Of a DNA stretch of 64,000 nucleotides, positions 54,887 through 63,557 are shown piece by piece. Made by a program: the position numbers and the translations under genes. The notes under the pieces are model-generated. The model did no database searches. It was not told the DNA's origin and saw only the letters and a program-made list of their open reading frames with translations. The DNA comes from Sphingobacterium olei. GTDB lineage: Bacteria; Bacteroidota; Bacteroidia; Sphingobacteriales; Sphingobacteriaceae. Position 1 is the first letter of the stretch; every line of letters starts with the position of its first letter. Where the stretch lies: contig NZ_SUME01000002.1 in NCBI RefSeq assembly GCF_005048855.1, positions 62,001-126,000 of the forward strand, given 5' to 3'.

Positions 54887-56941
54887 ATGATTAAACATGA
54901 TGACGAGTTCAGCCTTCACAAAGATAAAGAGGCTGTTCGCGCCTATTTCCTAGAGTATGTTAATAAGAATACGGTATTCTTTTACAACCTAAAGGAAAAA
55001 ATTGATTATCTGGTAGAAAATGATTACTACATCGATTTCTATCAATGGTTTACGTTTGAACAAATGGAAGAAGTATACAATTTTGTATATACTAAGAAAT
55101 TCCGTTTTCAATCTTTTATGGCGGCTTTCAAGTTTTTCCAAAGCTACGCACTACGCGACGATTCCGGAGAGAAATTCTTAGAGCGCTATGAAGATCGTGT
55201 TGTGGCAGTATCCTTATTTTTAGCACGACAAGAAGGAGTTGAAAAAGCAATCCAATACGCCGAAATAATGATCAATCAAGAATATCAGCCTGCTACCCCG
55301 ACATTCTTGAATGCTGGAAAAAAACGTTCTGGAGAACTTGTTTCATGTTTTTTGGATGAAATAGGAGACAATTTAAACGGTATCGGCTATGCAGTCGATT
55401 CAGCGATGAAATTGTCTTCAATAGGTGGAGGAGTTTCATTTAATATCTCAAAAATTCGTGCACGAGGTGAAGCAATTAAAGGTGTAGACGGTCGCGCAGG
55501 CGGTGTGTTACCCATTATGAAGATTATGGAAGATACATTTTCCTATGCCAACCAGTTAGGACAACGCCCTGGTGCTGGAGCGGTGTATTTAAATATTTTC
55601 CACTCTGATATAGAAGAATTTTTGGATTGTAAAAAAATTAATGTCGACGAGAAAGTACGTATCAAATCGTTGTCCATCGGTATTATTATCCCTGATAAAT
55701 TCATGGAATTAGCCGAGAAAGACGAAGCGTGCTACTTAATCTACCCACATACCGTAATGCAAGAGTATGGCAAACCTCTTGATGAAATGGATATGGATGA
55801 GATGTACGACGAGCTGATCACCAATCCAAACGTAAAGAAGAAAAAAATCAATGCTCGTCATATGTTGGTGAAGATCGCACAAACACAAAAAGAATCGGGC
55901 TATCCCTATATTTTCTTTAAGGAAAATGCGAACCGCGCACATGCACTGAATGGAATAGGAAAAGTAAAATTTTCTAACTTATGTACAGAAATCATGCAAG
56001 TTTCAGAGGTCTCTGATATTGAAATTTATGGTAGAGAAGATACAATCCGTTATGGTATTTCATGTAACCTCGGTTCATTGAACATTGCAACGGTAATGGA
56101 TAATAAGCGTATCAAAGAGACGGTAAAGACCGCAATGCGATCGTTGACCGTAGTATCTGATGTGACTAATATCGAGATGGTACCTTCCATTGCAAAAGCG
56201 AACCGCGAATTGCACTCTGTAGGCCTAGGTGCTATGAATTTACATGGATTCTTGGCAAAAAGCTTCATCATGTACGAATCGACCGAAGCTCTAGATTTTG
56301 CGAATACATTTTTCATGATGATGAACTACTATTCGCTAGAGGCATCTATGGAGATTGCAAAAGAGCGCAACAAAACATTTACGGGTTTCGAAAAATCAGG
56401 TTATGCCGATGGTTCGTATTTTGATATGTATCTGAACCGCGAATACACCCCTAAAACAGATAAGGTCAAAGAACTATTTGAAGGCGTACATATCCCAACA
56501 ATAGACGACTGGGCTAACCTGAAGGGACAAGTGCAGGAACACGGAATATATCATGCTTACCGCTTAGCGATTGCCCCTAACCAATCTACATCTTACATCA
56601 TGAACGCGACGGCATCGGTAATGCCTGTGGTGGATATCATCGAGGTGCGTGAGTATGGAGATAGCACAACCTATTATCCTATGCCTTATTTGACGAACGA
56701 TAATTACTTCTACTTCAAATCAGCTTATGATATGGATCAATTTAAAGTATTGAAGCTGGTTTCTGTCATCCAAAGACATATCGATCAAGGTGTATCGACT
56801 ATCCTTCATACGAATTCGAAAGATAGTACGCGCGACCTATCAAAATATTATATCTATGCGCACAAACTAGGCTTAAAATCCTTGTATTATACTCGTACAC
56901 GCAAGTCAAGCATTGACGAATGTGTATCGTGTTCAGCATAA
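54887..56941 (+). CDS. nrdE: Class Ib ribonucleotide reductase, large subunit
   Basis: Start at 54887 is chosen because the longer frame from 54836 overlaps nrdI; product 684 residues. It lacks the N-terminal ATP cone of NrdA, as expected for class Ib. Redox cysteines are in GELVSCFLDEIGDN and SCNLGSLNIAT; the radical site loop is FSNLCTEI; the C-terminal electron-shuttle pair is DECVSCSA. It reduces nucleoside diphosphates to deoxynucleotides. Confidence 0.95.
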   Translation: MIKHDDEFSLHKDKEAVRAYFLEYVNKNTVFFYNLKEKIDYLVENDYYIDFYQWFTFEQMEEVYNFVYTKKFRFQSFMAAFKFFQSYALRDDSGEKFLERYEDRVVAVSLFLARQEGVEKAIQYAEIMINQEYQPATPTFLNAGKKRSGELVSCFLDEIGDNLNGIGYAVDSAMKLSSIGGGVSFNISKIRARGEAIKGVDGRAGGVLPIMKIMEDTFSYANQLGQRPGAGAVYLNIFHSDIEEFLDCKKINVDEKVRIKSLSIGIIIPDKFMELAEKDEACYLIYPHTVMQEYGKPLDEMDMDEMYDELITNPNVKKKKINARHMLVKIAQTQKESGYPYIFFKENANRAHALNGIGKVKFSNLCTEIMQVSEVSDIEIYGREDTIRYGISCNLGSLNIATVMDNKRIKETVKTAMRSLTVVSDVTNIEMVPSIAKANRELHSVGLGAMNLHGFLAKSFIMYESTEALDFANTFFMMMNYYSLEASMEIAKERNKTFTGFEKSGYADGSYFDMYLNREYTPKTDKVKELFEGVHIPTIDDWANLKGQVQEHGIYHAYRLAIAPNQSTSYIMNATASVMPVVDIIEVREYGDSTTYYPMPYLTNDNYFYFKSAYDMDQFKVLKLVSVIQRHIDQGVSTILHTNSKDSTRDLSKYYIYAHKLGLKSLYYTRTRKSSIDECVSCSA

Positions 56942-57032
56942 AAGTATATTAACTACTACATAAAACACAGGAGCTGAAATAGAACGGTTTATTATCGATC
57001 TATTTCAGCTTCTTTAACAAATAGAATACGTA

Positions 57033-58019
57033 ATGAGTAAACAATTCACAGCGGTAAACTGGAATACCCCGGACAACGATTATGCACTAATGTTTTGGGA
57101 ACAAAATATCAGACAATTCTGGATCGATACAGAATATATTCCTTCAAAAGACATCGACAGCTGGAAAGGCTTGAGTTGGGACATGAAAGAATGCTATAAA
57201 AAAGCTTTGGGAGGCTTAACCTTATTGGATACGTTGCAAAGTCATACGGGTATGCCTAAAATTATCGATCATATCGATTCATTGCAAAATAAAGCTGTAC
57301 TATCTTATATGTGTATGATGGAAGCTATACACGCCAAATCGTACTCCACTATTTTCACCACCGTATCGACAACCAACGAGATCAACGATGTCTTTGGTTG
57401 GGTGTCGGACAATAAATTCCTACAATATAAAGCCGGAACTATCGATAAGTATTACCGCGCCATTGACAAAGAAAATGTATCTGATGAAGAACTATTCATG
57501 GCATTGGCCGCCTCAGTATTATTGGAATCATTCTTATTCTATTCTGGTTTCTTCCTTCCATTGTGGTTATGTGGGCAAGGACAGATGGTGGCCTCCGCAG
57601 ATATTATCAAAAAGATCGTTGCGGATGAATCTATACACGGTGTATTTGTAGGTTTGATTGCTCAAGAAGTATATGCAAAGCTTTCCAATAAAGAACAAGT
57701 CAAAGAGAAATTCCTAACGCTGCTAAATGACTTATACGAAAATGAAATCAAATATACCGAAGAGTTGTATACTGTTGTAGGTCTTACTGCGGAAGTAAAG
57801 GAATATGTGCGTTACAACGGGAATAAGGCCTTGATGAATTTAGGATTTGATCCGATTTTTGAAGTAAAACAGGTAAACCCAATCGTATTGAATGGATTGA
57901 ATACCGAAACGACTCAACACGATTTCTTCTCTAAGAAATCAACAAACTACGAAAAATCGATGGAGATTGTCCATTTAATGGATGATGATTTTAAAATGGA
58001 TGCTACCGTAGAGGTATAA
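57033..58019 (+). CDS. nrdF: Class Ib ribonucleotide reductase, small (radical) subunit
   Basis: A 328-residue ferritin-like protein. Metal ligands appear intact: D in TLLDTLQ, E and H in MEAIHAKSYS (Y is the radical tyrosine), E in LLESFLFY, and E and H in ADESIHG. So this is a normal Mn/Fe class Ib protein and not the metal-free class Ie type. Separated from nrdE by 91 bp without a promoter match. A long terminator follows. Confidence 0.95.
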   Translation: MSKQFTAVNWNTPDNDYALMFWEQNIRQFWIDTEYIPSKDIDSWKGLSWDMKECYKKALGGLTLLDTLQSHTGMPKIIDHIDSLQNKAVLSYMCMMEAIHAKSYSTIFTTVSTTNEINDVFGWVSDNKFLQYKAGTIDKYYRAIDKENVSDEELFMALAASVLLESFLFYSGFFLPLWLCGQGQMVASADIIKKIVADESIHGVFVGLIAQEVYAKLSNKEQVKEKFLTLLNDLYENEIKYTEELYTVVGLTAEVKEYVRYNGNKALMNLGFDPIFEVKQVNPIVLNGLNTETTQHDFFSKKSTNYEKSMEIVHLMDDDFKMDATVEV

Positions 58020-58063
58020 GAAATGAAAAAAGGGAATTACACTAAATTCCCTTTTTTCATTTC
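58020..58063. terminator. Bidirectional terminator overlapping the GMC gene end
   Basis: A perfect 19-bp stem (58020-58038 with 58045-58063) and 6-nt loop, with A-runs and T-runs inside the arms. It serves nrdF on the plus strand and the convergent GMC oxidoreductase on the minus strand. Its right arm encodes the last residues (EMKKGNLV) of the oxidoreductase. Confidence 0.85.
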
Positions 58064-59755
58064 TTGCACCATATAATCCACAGATCTGGCGGAAAAAGCC
58101 ATGTACGTTAACGATGGGTTTTGGGTGGAGGTAGAAGTCATCGCTGCACCATCAGTGACAAATACATTGGGTACGGCATGCAACTGATTCCATTTGTTCA
58201 GCATCGAAGTTTTTGGATCTAGCCCCATACGTACACCTCCCATCTCGTGAATATCTAAACCTGGAGCCTGCGAACTCTCATTCCGTTGAATATTTGTAAA
58301 CCCTGCTGCGACAAACATTTCTTCCATCGTATCCAGATAATCCTTCTTCATCTTCGCATCATTGTCATCATAATCAACAGCGATTCTTAGTTGAGGTATA
58401 CCCCAATCATCTTTTTTATCCACATCTAGTGCAACATAATTTGATTCTTTTGGAATGGTCTCCCCCATCATATGGGATCCCACGCCCCAATTACCCCATG
58501 TTGGATTAAGTAACGATTCCTTTAAGTTAAGTCCTAAACCGGATTGATCGGAATTTGACATTCGCCAAGCACTAAAACCTGCAGCATAGCCTCTCAAAAA
58601 GTCCGTTTCTTGTCGATGAAGATTTCTAAAACGAGGGATATAACCGCCCCCAGCAGGACTGCGCCCATCCGTTTTATACTCCAATAAACCTTCATATTCG
58701 CCATATATACGTGCACTATAATTATGAAAGCCGATATATTTCCCCAGTGTTCCGCTGTCGTTACCCAAACCTTCGGGAAACCGTCGGGATTTGGAATTAA
58801 GCAAGATCAGGTTGGTATTCAATGCTGCTGCATTTACAAAGATCACTTTTGCATAAAAATCTATTTCTTCCTTTGTATTGCTATCAATCACCTTGACGCC
58901 TATCGCTTTTCCTTTATCATCATCGTACAGAATGGAATCTACCACGGAATCTGGACGCAATGTTAAATTGCCAGTCTTCGCAGCCCATGGCAGAGTCGAT
59001 GAATTAGAGCTAAAATACCCGCCGAAAGGACAACCACGTTGGCATAAGGTACGGTTCTGACATTGTACGCGTCCTTGGTCCAAATGAATCTGATTCGGCT
59101 TTGATAAATGTGCGCAACGCGCTGAAATAACTTTCCTTCCCGGATAAGCCGATTCTATCTTCTGCTTAAAATATTTCTCGACTACATTCAAGGGGTATCC
59201 TGGCAAGAATTCGCCATCGGGTAATTCGGGTAAACCATCCTTGTCTCCGGCTATACCTGCAAAACGTTCGACATGATCATACCAAGGCTTTAAATCTGCA
59301 TATCTTATCGGCCAATCCACTGCGAAACCATCACGCGCCGGACCATCGAAATCAAAGTCAGACCAACGCTGTGTCTGTCGAGCCCATAATAAGGACTTTC
59401 CTCCTACTTGATAGCCTCTGATCCAATCGAATGGCTTTTCCTGTACATACGGATGCTCTTTATCCTTCACAAAAAAATGTGCTGCATCCTCATGAAATGC
59501 ATAACACCTATTCACAATAGGATTCTCCTTTTTTATTGTATAAGGTAGTTCATTACGGTGTTCGAATTCCCAGGGATACATATTCGTTGTCGGATAGTCT
59601 TTGACATGCTGCACATCTCGTCCTCTTTCCAAAACCAACGTTTTTAATCCCTTCTCGCATAATTCTTTGGCAGACCACCCACCACTGATGCCCGATCCAA
59701 TCACAATCGCATCATACTTCCTATTTTTTATAGTGTCAATATTCAAATTTGCCAT
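58037..59755 (-). CDS. GMC-family FAD oxidoreductase
   Basis: A 572-residue flavoprotein. FAD motif AIVIGSGISGGWSAKELCEKG near the N-terminus (G20, G22, G25), followed by VLERGRD; the cysteine-bearing LCQRGCPFGGYFSSN and the C-terminal ALSFARS-like NPSLTYMAFSARSVDYM are typical of the gluconate/sugar dehydrogenase branch. It lacks its own signal peptide. The partner six bp upstream carries a Tat signal, so the pair is probably exported together. Substrate likely a sugar, polyol or alcohol; not determinable here. Confidence 0.88.
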   Translation of the reverse strand: MANLNIDTIKNRKYDAIVIGSGISGGWSAKELCEKGLKTLVLERGRDVQHVKDYPTTNMYPWEFEHRNELPYTIKKENPIVNRCYAFHEDAAHFFVKDKEHPYVQEKPFDWIRGYQVGGKSLLWARQTQRWSDFDFDGPARDGFAVDWPIRYADLKPWYDHVERFAGIAGDKDGLPELPDGEFLPGYPLNVVEKYFKQKIESAYPGRKVISARCAHLSKPNQIHLDQGRVQCQNRTLCQRGCPFGGYFSSNSSTLPWAAKTGNLTLRPDSVVDSILYDDDKGKAIGVKVIDSNTKEEIDFYAKVIFVNAAALNTNLILLNSKSRRFPEGLGNDSGTLGKYIGFHNYSARIYGEYEGLLEYKTDGRSPAGGGYIPRFRNLHRQETDFLRGYAAGFSAWRMSNSDQSGLGLNLKESLLNPTWGNWGVGSHMMGETIPKESNYVALDVDKKDDWGIPQLRIAVDYDDNDAKMKKDYLDTMEEMFVAAGFTNIQRNESSQAPGLDIHEMGGVRMGLDPKTSMLNKWNQLHAVPNVFVTDGAAMTSTSTQNPSLTYMAFSARSVDYMVQEMKKGNLV

Positions 59756-59761
59756 CGAAAA

Positions 59762-60241
59762 TTATACTTCAATTTTTACTGCTCCGTTATATCTTCCCGG
59801 AATCAATTCATAAACTAATTTATTTTTCATCACATATTCGGAATTCATATAACCTTGAATCGTACGACGCTTCAGGAGGTGAAAAAATACATCATCCTTT
59901 GGCACCCCCTCAAAGTAAGCCAAAATTTCATCCGTAGATCTACCGTCTAATTTCTTAGCGGATTTTAACCCGGCTATAAATTGTTCCTGCTCTTCCGGAC
60001 TAGAACAATCATCAACCATCTTCATGACAAAAAGATGCAAGTTGAGTTCTTTAGCTCCCGGACTGTCCGACGACGGTATAATTGCTTCTACAAGCTGCGC
60101 TAAAAGGGCTTCATCTTTGGCTGTTAATTTTATCGTGTTAAGTTGGATAGAACTACCGCCGGTATCTGTTGAACAAGATGACGCGATTACCATACCTCCG
60201 GCGACAAAAAATAGTTGTCTTATTGCTGTTCTTCTATTCAT
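59762..60241 (-). CDS. Gluconate 2-dehydrogenase subunit 3-like Tat protein
   Basis: A 159-residue protein with a twin-arginine signal (NRRTAIRQLFFVAGG) ending in a lipobox-like ASSC. The mature part has the subunit-3 pattern: EALLAQLVEAIIPSSDSPGA near the start and HLLKRRTIQGYMNSEYVMKN near the end. In characterised systems this subunit carries the FAD subunit through the Tat pathway. It is just upstream of the GMC gene (6-bp gap). No cytochrome c subunit is adjacent. Confidence 0.85.
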   Translation of the reverse strand: MNRRTAIRQLFFVAGGMVIASSCSTDTGGSSIQLNTIKLTAKDEALLAQLVEAIIPSSDSPGAKELNLHLFVMKMVDDCSSPEEQEQFIAGLKSAKKLDGRSTDEILAYFEGVPKDDVFFHLLKRRTIQGYMNSEYVMKNKLVYELIPGRYNGAVKIEV

Positions 60242-60298
60242 AGAATTTTATAATACGGAAAACTAAAAATACAATAAAGTTATTAAATTAATCTGCTA

Positions 60299-60313
60299 AA
60301 TCGTTGAACGATT
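60299..60313. promoter_or_regulatory. Perfect dyad upstream of the GMC operon
   Basis: AATCGTT-G-AACGATT, a 7-1-7 palindrome, lies 58 bp before the Tat subunit start. It may be an operator for the GMC pair; no regulator is nearby and no promoter box was found beside it. Confidence 0.3.
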
Positions 60314-60344
60314 CCAAAAAGACATCTACACCTATAAATGTACA

Positions 60345-61007
60345 TCATACATTTGCAAACAATAATCCCTTGACTTCCTGCAAATTACCCAAGATATAAT
60401 CTGCTTTAGATAATTTTTCGATTTCCGATCCATATTTCGTCACCGCTATACAAGTTAACCCGGCTCCCTTTGCTGCAGCACATCCTGTCGATGTATCTTC
60501 TATTGCAACAATATTTCCCCGGGGAAGACTTAAAATCTCCGTAGCCAACAGATATGGCTCTGGATTTGGTTTTGCATGTACAACCCTTTCTCTTGTGATA
60601 AAAAACTCGAAATACTCCAACAAATCATGATGGCCCAAAACAGTATCTACCGTCGTTTTATAGCTCGAAGTAACTAATGCCAATCTTATATTTTCGGTTG
60701 CTAATTTTTCTAAAATTTCATGAGCGTACGGCATAAGTCGAATAGTAGTCATATCCGATTTAGCATAATTAGTACGGGTTTCTTTCCACATAAACTCTTC
60801 TGTCGTTGCTATCCCATAGCTTTCCATCAGCATGCCGACATTACGCGCCAAAGTATGTCCGGCAAAATACCGTATCCAATCTTCAAAGGTAATTTGGAGA
60901 CCAAATTCTTTCGCCAATATTGGAGACCAATTACTATAATAAAAATACTCAGAATCAATTAATGTTCCATCTAAATCAAATAATACGGCGTCTAATTGTG
61001 CTATCAT
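60345..61007 (-). CDS. HAD-superfamily phosphatase, beta-phosphoglucomutase-like
   Basis: A 220-residue HAD hydrolase, subfamily IA with a helical cap. Motif I FDLDGTLIDSE (D11 nucleophile, D13 acid/base), motif II VTSSYK, motif III lysine in HAKPNPEPY, motif IV IEDTSTGCAAAKGAG. Members hydrolyse or isomerise small sugar phosphates. It stands alone, divergent from the FAH-family gene; nothing in the context points to a substrate. Confidence 0.88.
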   Translation of the reverse strand: MIAQLDAVLFDLDGTLIDSEYFYYSNWSPILAKEFGLQITFEDWIRYFAGHTLARNVGMLMESYGIATTEEFMWKETRTNYAKSDMTTIRLMPYAHEILEKLATENIRLALVTSSYKTTVDTVLGHHDLLEYFEFFITRERVVHAKPNPEPYLLATEILSLPRGNIVAIEDTSTGCAAAKGAGLTCIAVTKYGSEIEKLSKADYILGNLQEVKGLLFANV

Positions 61008-61084
61008 ATAATTTCTCTTTTTCTTCGCAAAATAGGAATTATATACTAACGATTTTGCACTAGCAGCATTACTTTTATTTTATC

Positions 61085-61092
61085 TATTTTTG
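61085..61092 (+). promoter_or_regulatory. Possible -7 box for the FAH-M23 transcript
   Basis: TATTTTTG matches TAnnTTTG exactly, 64 bp before the FAH-family start. The nearest TTTTG is 27 bp upstream, too far for a normal -33 box, so the promoter is uncertain. Confidence 0.35.
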
Positions 61093-61156
61093 TTTATACA
61101 AGACATGCAGCGCATTCATGTATATATATTAGAACGAATAATAAAAAAATAAGCAG

Positions 61157-61768
61157 ATGAAAGTAATAGCCGTAGGCCGAAATTATATAGATCACGCAAA
61201 AGAATTAAATAATCCAGTTCCCGAAAAACCCGTAATTTTCATGAAACCGGACACCGCTATCTTGAAGGACAATAAAGATTTTTATTATCCAGAATTTTCG
61301 AAGGATATACACTATGAAGTTGAGGTGGTGCTTCGGATATGTAATGAAGGAAAGCATGTATCCCCAAAATTTGCTTATAAATATTATGATGCACTAGGTT
61401 TAGGAATCGACTTTACAGCTCGGGATATCCAATCTATACATAAAGAAAAAGGATTACCTTGGGAACTCGCAAAGGCTTTCGATCATTCGGCTGTCATAAG
61501 CAATTTGATCCCAAAGGAGGAATTTGAAAATGTAAACGACCTGACCTTTTCGCTGTCAAAAAATGGTGTAACTGTTCAAGAGGGTAATACGCAAGAAGTT
61601 ATGTTTGATTTTGACAGCCTTATCGTCTTTATCTCGAAATACATCACGTTGCGTAAAGGTGATTTAATTTACACGGGTACACCCGCCGGAGTAGGTCCGG
61701 TACAAATTGGAGACAAACTGGAAGGGTTTTTGGAAGGTAAGTCCATGTTCACCTGCAATATAAAATAG
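61157..61768 (+). CDS. Fumarylacetoacetate hydrolase-family protein
   Basis: A 203-residue FAH-fold enzyme. It has AVGRNYIDHAKEL at the start, the metal ligands in HYEVEVVLRI (two glutamates) and GIDFTARDIQ (aspartate), and YTGTPAGVGPVQIGD near the end. Small family members act as acylpyruvate hydrolases or oxaloacetate decarboxylases/tautomerases. Two bp before the M23 peptidase gene, so cotranscribed, though no functional link is evident. Confidence 0.9.
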   Translation: MKVIAVGRNYIDHAKELNNPVPEKPVIFMKPDTAILKDNKDFYYPEFSKDIHYEVEVVLRICNEGKHVSPKFAYKYYDALGLGIDFTARDIQSIHKEKGLPWELAKAFDHSAVISNLIPKEEFENVNDLTFSLSKNGVTVQEGNTQEVMFDFDSLIVFISKYITLRKGDLIYTGTPAGVGPVQIGDKLEGFLEGKSMFTCNIK

Positions 61769-61770
61769 TT

Positions 61771-63492
61771 ATGCATAAACTTAAATTGGCTATTGGCTGT
61801 GGCATGCTTTATTTTTCTGCAATCGCCCAGAATAACGACATAATCACCTCACGGAACTATCCTCAAGGATATTTTCGTAATCCATTGAATATTACTCCGG
61901 ACGCTTCGGGGACATTTGGAGAATTGCGTTCGACACACTTTCATGCAGGTGATGACTACCGCACGCAGCAGAAAATCGGTCTTCCATTACATGCGGCAGC
62001 AGAAGGTTATGTCTCGCGTGTCCGCGTGCAAATCGGAGGTGGGGGTAATTCGGTTTACATCGATCATCCCAATGGGTATACTTCTGTTTATCTTCACATG
62101 GACAGTTTTAACGATGTGCTCACAAACATCGTCCGTGCAGAACAATATAAGCAAAGGCGATTTGATGTAGACATCATACTTGAACCCGGCCAGGTAAACC
62201 TGACGAAAGGGCAACGGATTGGAAATGCCGGAAATACCGGCGGTTCTGCTGGTCCGCATCTGCATTTCGAAATTCGAGATACTAAAAGTCAGCACCCTTT
62301 AAACCCTCAATTATTCGGATTACATTTCAATGATCATTTTAATCCTACAATTCATGGCGTTACAATTTACGATCTTAATGAGGAAATTTTCAATGAGCAT
62401 ACGCCTAGACGACATCAACAGGTAAAAGCGACCAATTCAAGTCGATATACATTAGCTTCGCCTTCAGTAATCCCAATAAATGGTAAATTCGGTTTAGGAA
62501 TCAACACCATTGACAGACATCGCGCCGGTGGATTTCAAAATGGAGTATATTCGATTGAGCTATTTATCGATGCAAAACCTATTTCAACAGTCCTCTTTGA
62601 AGAATTGGATTTCAATACTTCAAGGGGCATTCATTCTTATATCGATTATCCATATTGGAAAACGACAAAGGCTAAAGTGCAGAAAAGCTTTAAAGATCCT
62701 GGTAACCCCATTGACATTTTTAAGCTATTAAAAAATAGGGGAATTATCGAGCTAGAAGATGATCTCGTCCATGACGTTAAATACGTAGTGAAAGATGTAC
62801 ATGGGAACTGCAGCGAATTAAATTTTAAAGTACAAAATAAAGCGACTTACAATCCAAAGGTGAGTGCACCGTCAAGCATCCAAAGATTTGCCTATAATGA
62901 AGACAACAAATTCGAGGCACCCAATATTAAAATAGACATGCCTATAGGTGTATTGTACGACCATCTCGACTTTCAATACAGTGAAGGGCTTCAGGTGGCT
63001 ACCGGATATTCTTTATTACAAAAAGTACACAACAGCTTCATTCCACTATTTACTACGTATAAATTAAGTATTAAGCCAACTAACCTCCCCCCACATTTAC
63101 AAAACAAAGCCTTAATTGCTTCTGTTGAGTCTGGTTCTGAGGGAGGCAAATTTGAAAATGGTTGGGTAACTGTAAATACACGTAATTTTGGAAATTTTTA
63201 TGTCGCTGTAGACACGATTGCTCCTTCAATTACACCTCGTAACCTCAGTAATGGCAAAAATGTATCCGCCCAAACTAAGATAGACTTTACGATATCTGAT
63301 AATTTCTCTGGAATCCAATCTTTTGACGGTTATATTAATGGGGAATGGATATTAATGGAATACGATTCCAAAAACAGACATCTTTGGCATCGCTTTGATT
63401 CTTCGCTACCCAAAGGAACCCATACATTTAAACTTGTTGTAACAGACTGGAAAGACAATGAAAAAGTTTATGAAGCAAAATTCACGAAATAA
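61771..63492 (+). CDS. M23-family (LytM) peptidase with C-terminal Ig-like region
   Basis: A 573-residue exported protein (signal peptide to about residue 20, MLYFSAIAQ). The zinc site is complete: H58 and D62 (HFHAGDDY), H109 (VYLHMDS) and H163-L-H165 (GPHLHFEI). M23 enzymes cut peptidoglycan cross-links or glycine-rich peptides. From about residue 210 on the protein is beta-rich and without recognised motifs, ending in an Ig-like segment (IDFTISDNFSGIQSFDGYIN) that may bind the wall. Complete catalytic set, so probably active. Confidence 0.92.
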   Translation: MHKLKLAIGCGMLYFSAIAQNNDIITSRNYPQGYFRNPLNITPDASGTFGELRSTHFHAGDDYRTQQKIGLPLHAAAEGYVSRVRVQIGGGGNSVYIDHPNGYTSVYLHMDSFNDVLTNIVRAEQYKQRRFDVDIILEPGQVNLTKGQRIGNAGNTGGSAGPHLHFEIRDTKSQHPLNPQLFGLHFNDHFNPTIHGVTIYDLNEEIFNEHTPRRHQQVKATNSSRYTLASPSVIPINGKFGLGINTIDRHRAGGFQNGVYSIELFIDAKPISTVLFEELDFNTSRGIHSYIDYPYWKTTKAKVQKSFKDPGNPIDIFKLLKNRGIIELEDDLVHDVKYVVKDVHGNCSELNFKVQNKATYNPKVSAPSSIQRFAYNEDNKFEAPNIKIDMPIGVLYDHLDFQYSEGLQVATGYSLLQKVHNSFIPLFTTYKLSIKPTNLPPHLQNKALIASVESGSEGGKFENGWVTVNTRNFGNFYVAVDTIAPSITPRNLSNGKNVSAQTKIDFTISDNFSGIQSFDGYINGEWILMEYDSKNRHLWHRFDSSLPKGTHTFKLVVTDWKDNEKVYEAKFTK

Positions 63493-63557
63493 CATAAAGA
63501 TTATGGATCAAAGACTATCCTTATTCTTTATTATTTTATCTTTAAACAATAAACGAC

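Noticed and set aside
57033..58019. NrdF as a metal-free class Ie radical subunit.
   Set aside because: All metal-ligand glutamates, the aspartate and both histidines appear present.
60348..60355. TACATTTG on the plus strand as a promoter.
   Set aside because: It lies in the 3' end of the HAD gene, would give only antisense RNA, and no -33 TTG was seen at the correct spacing.
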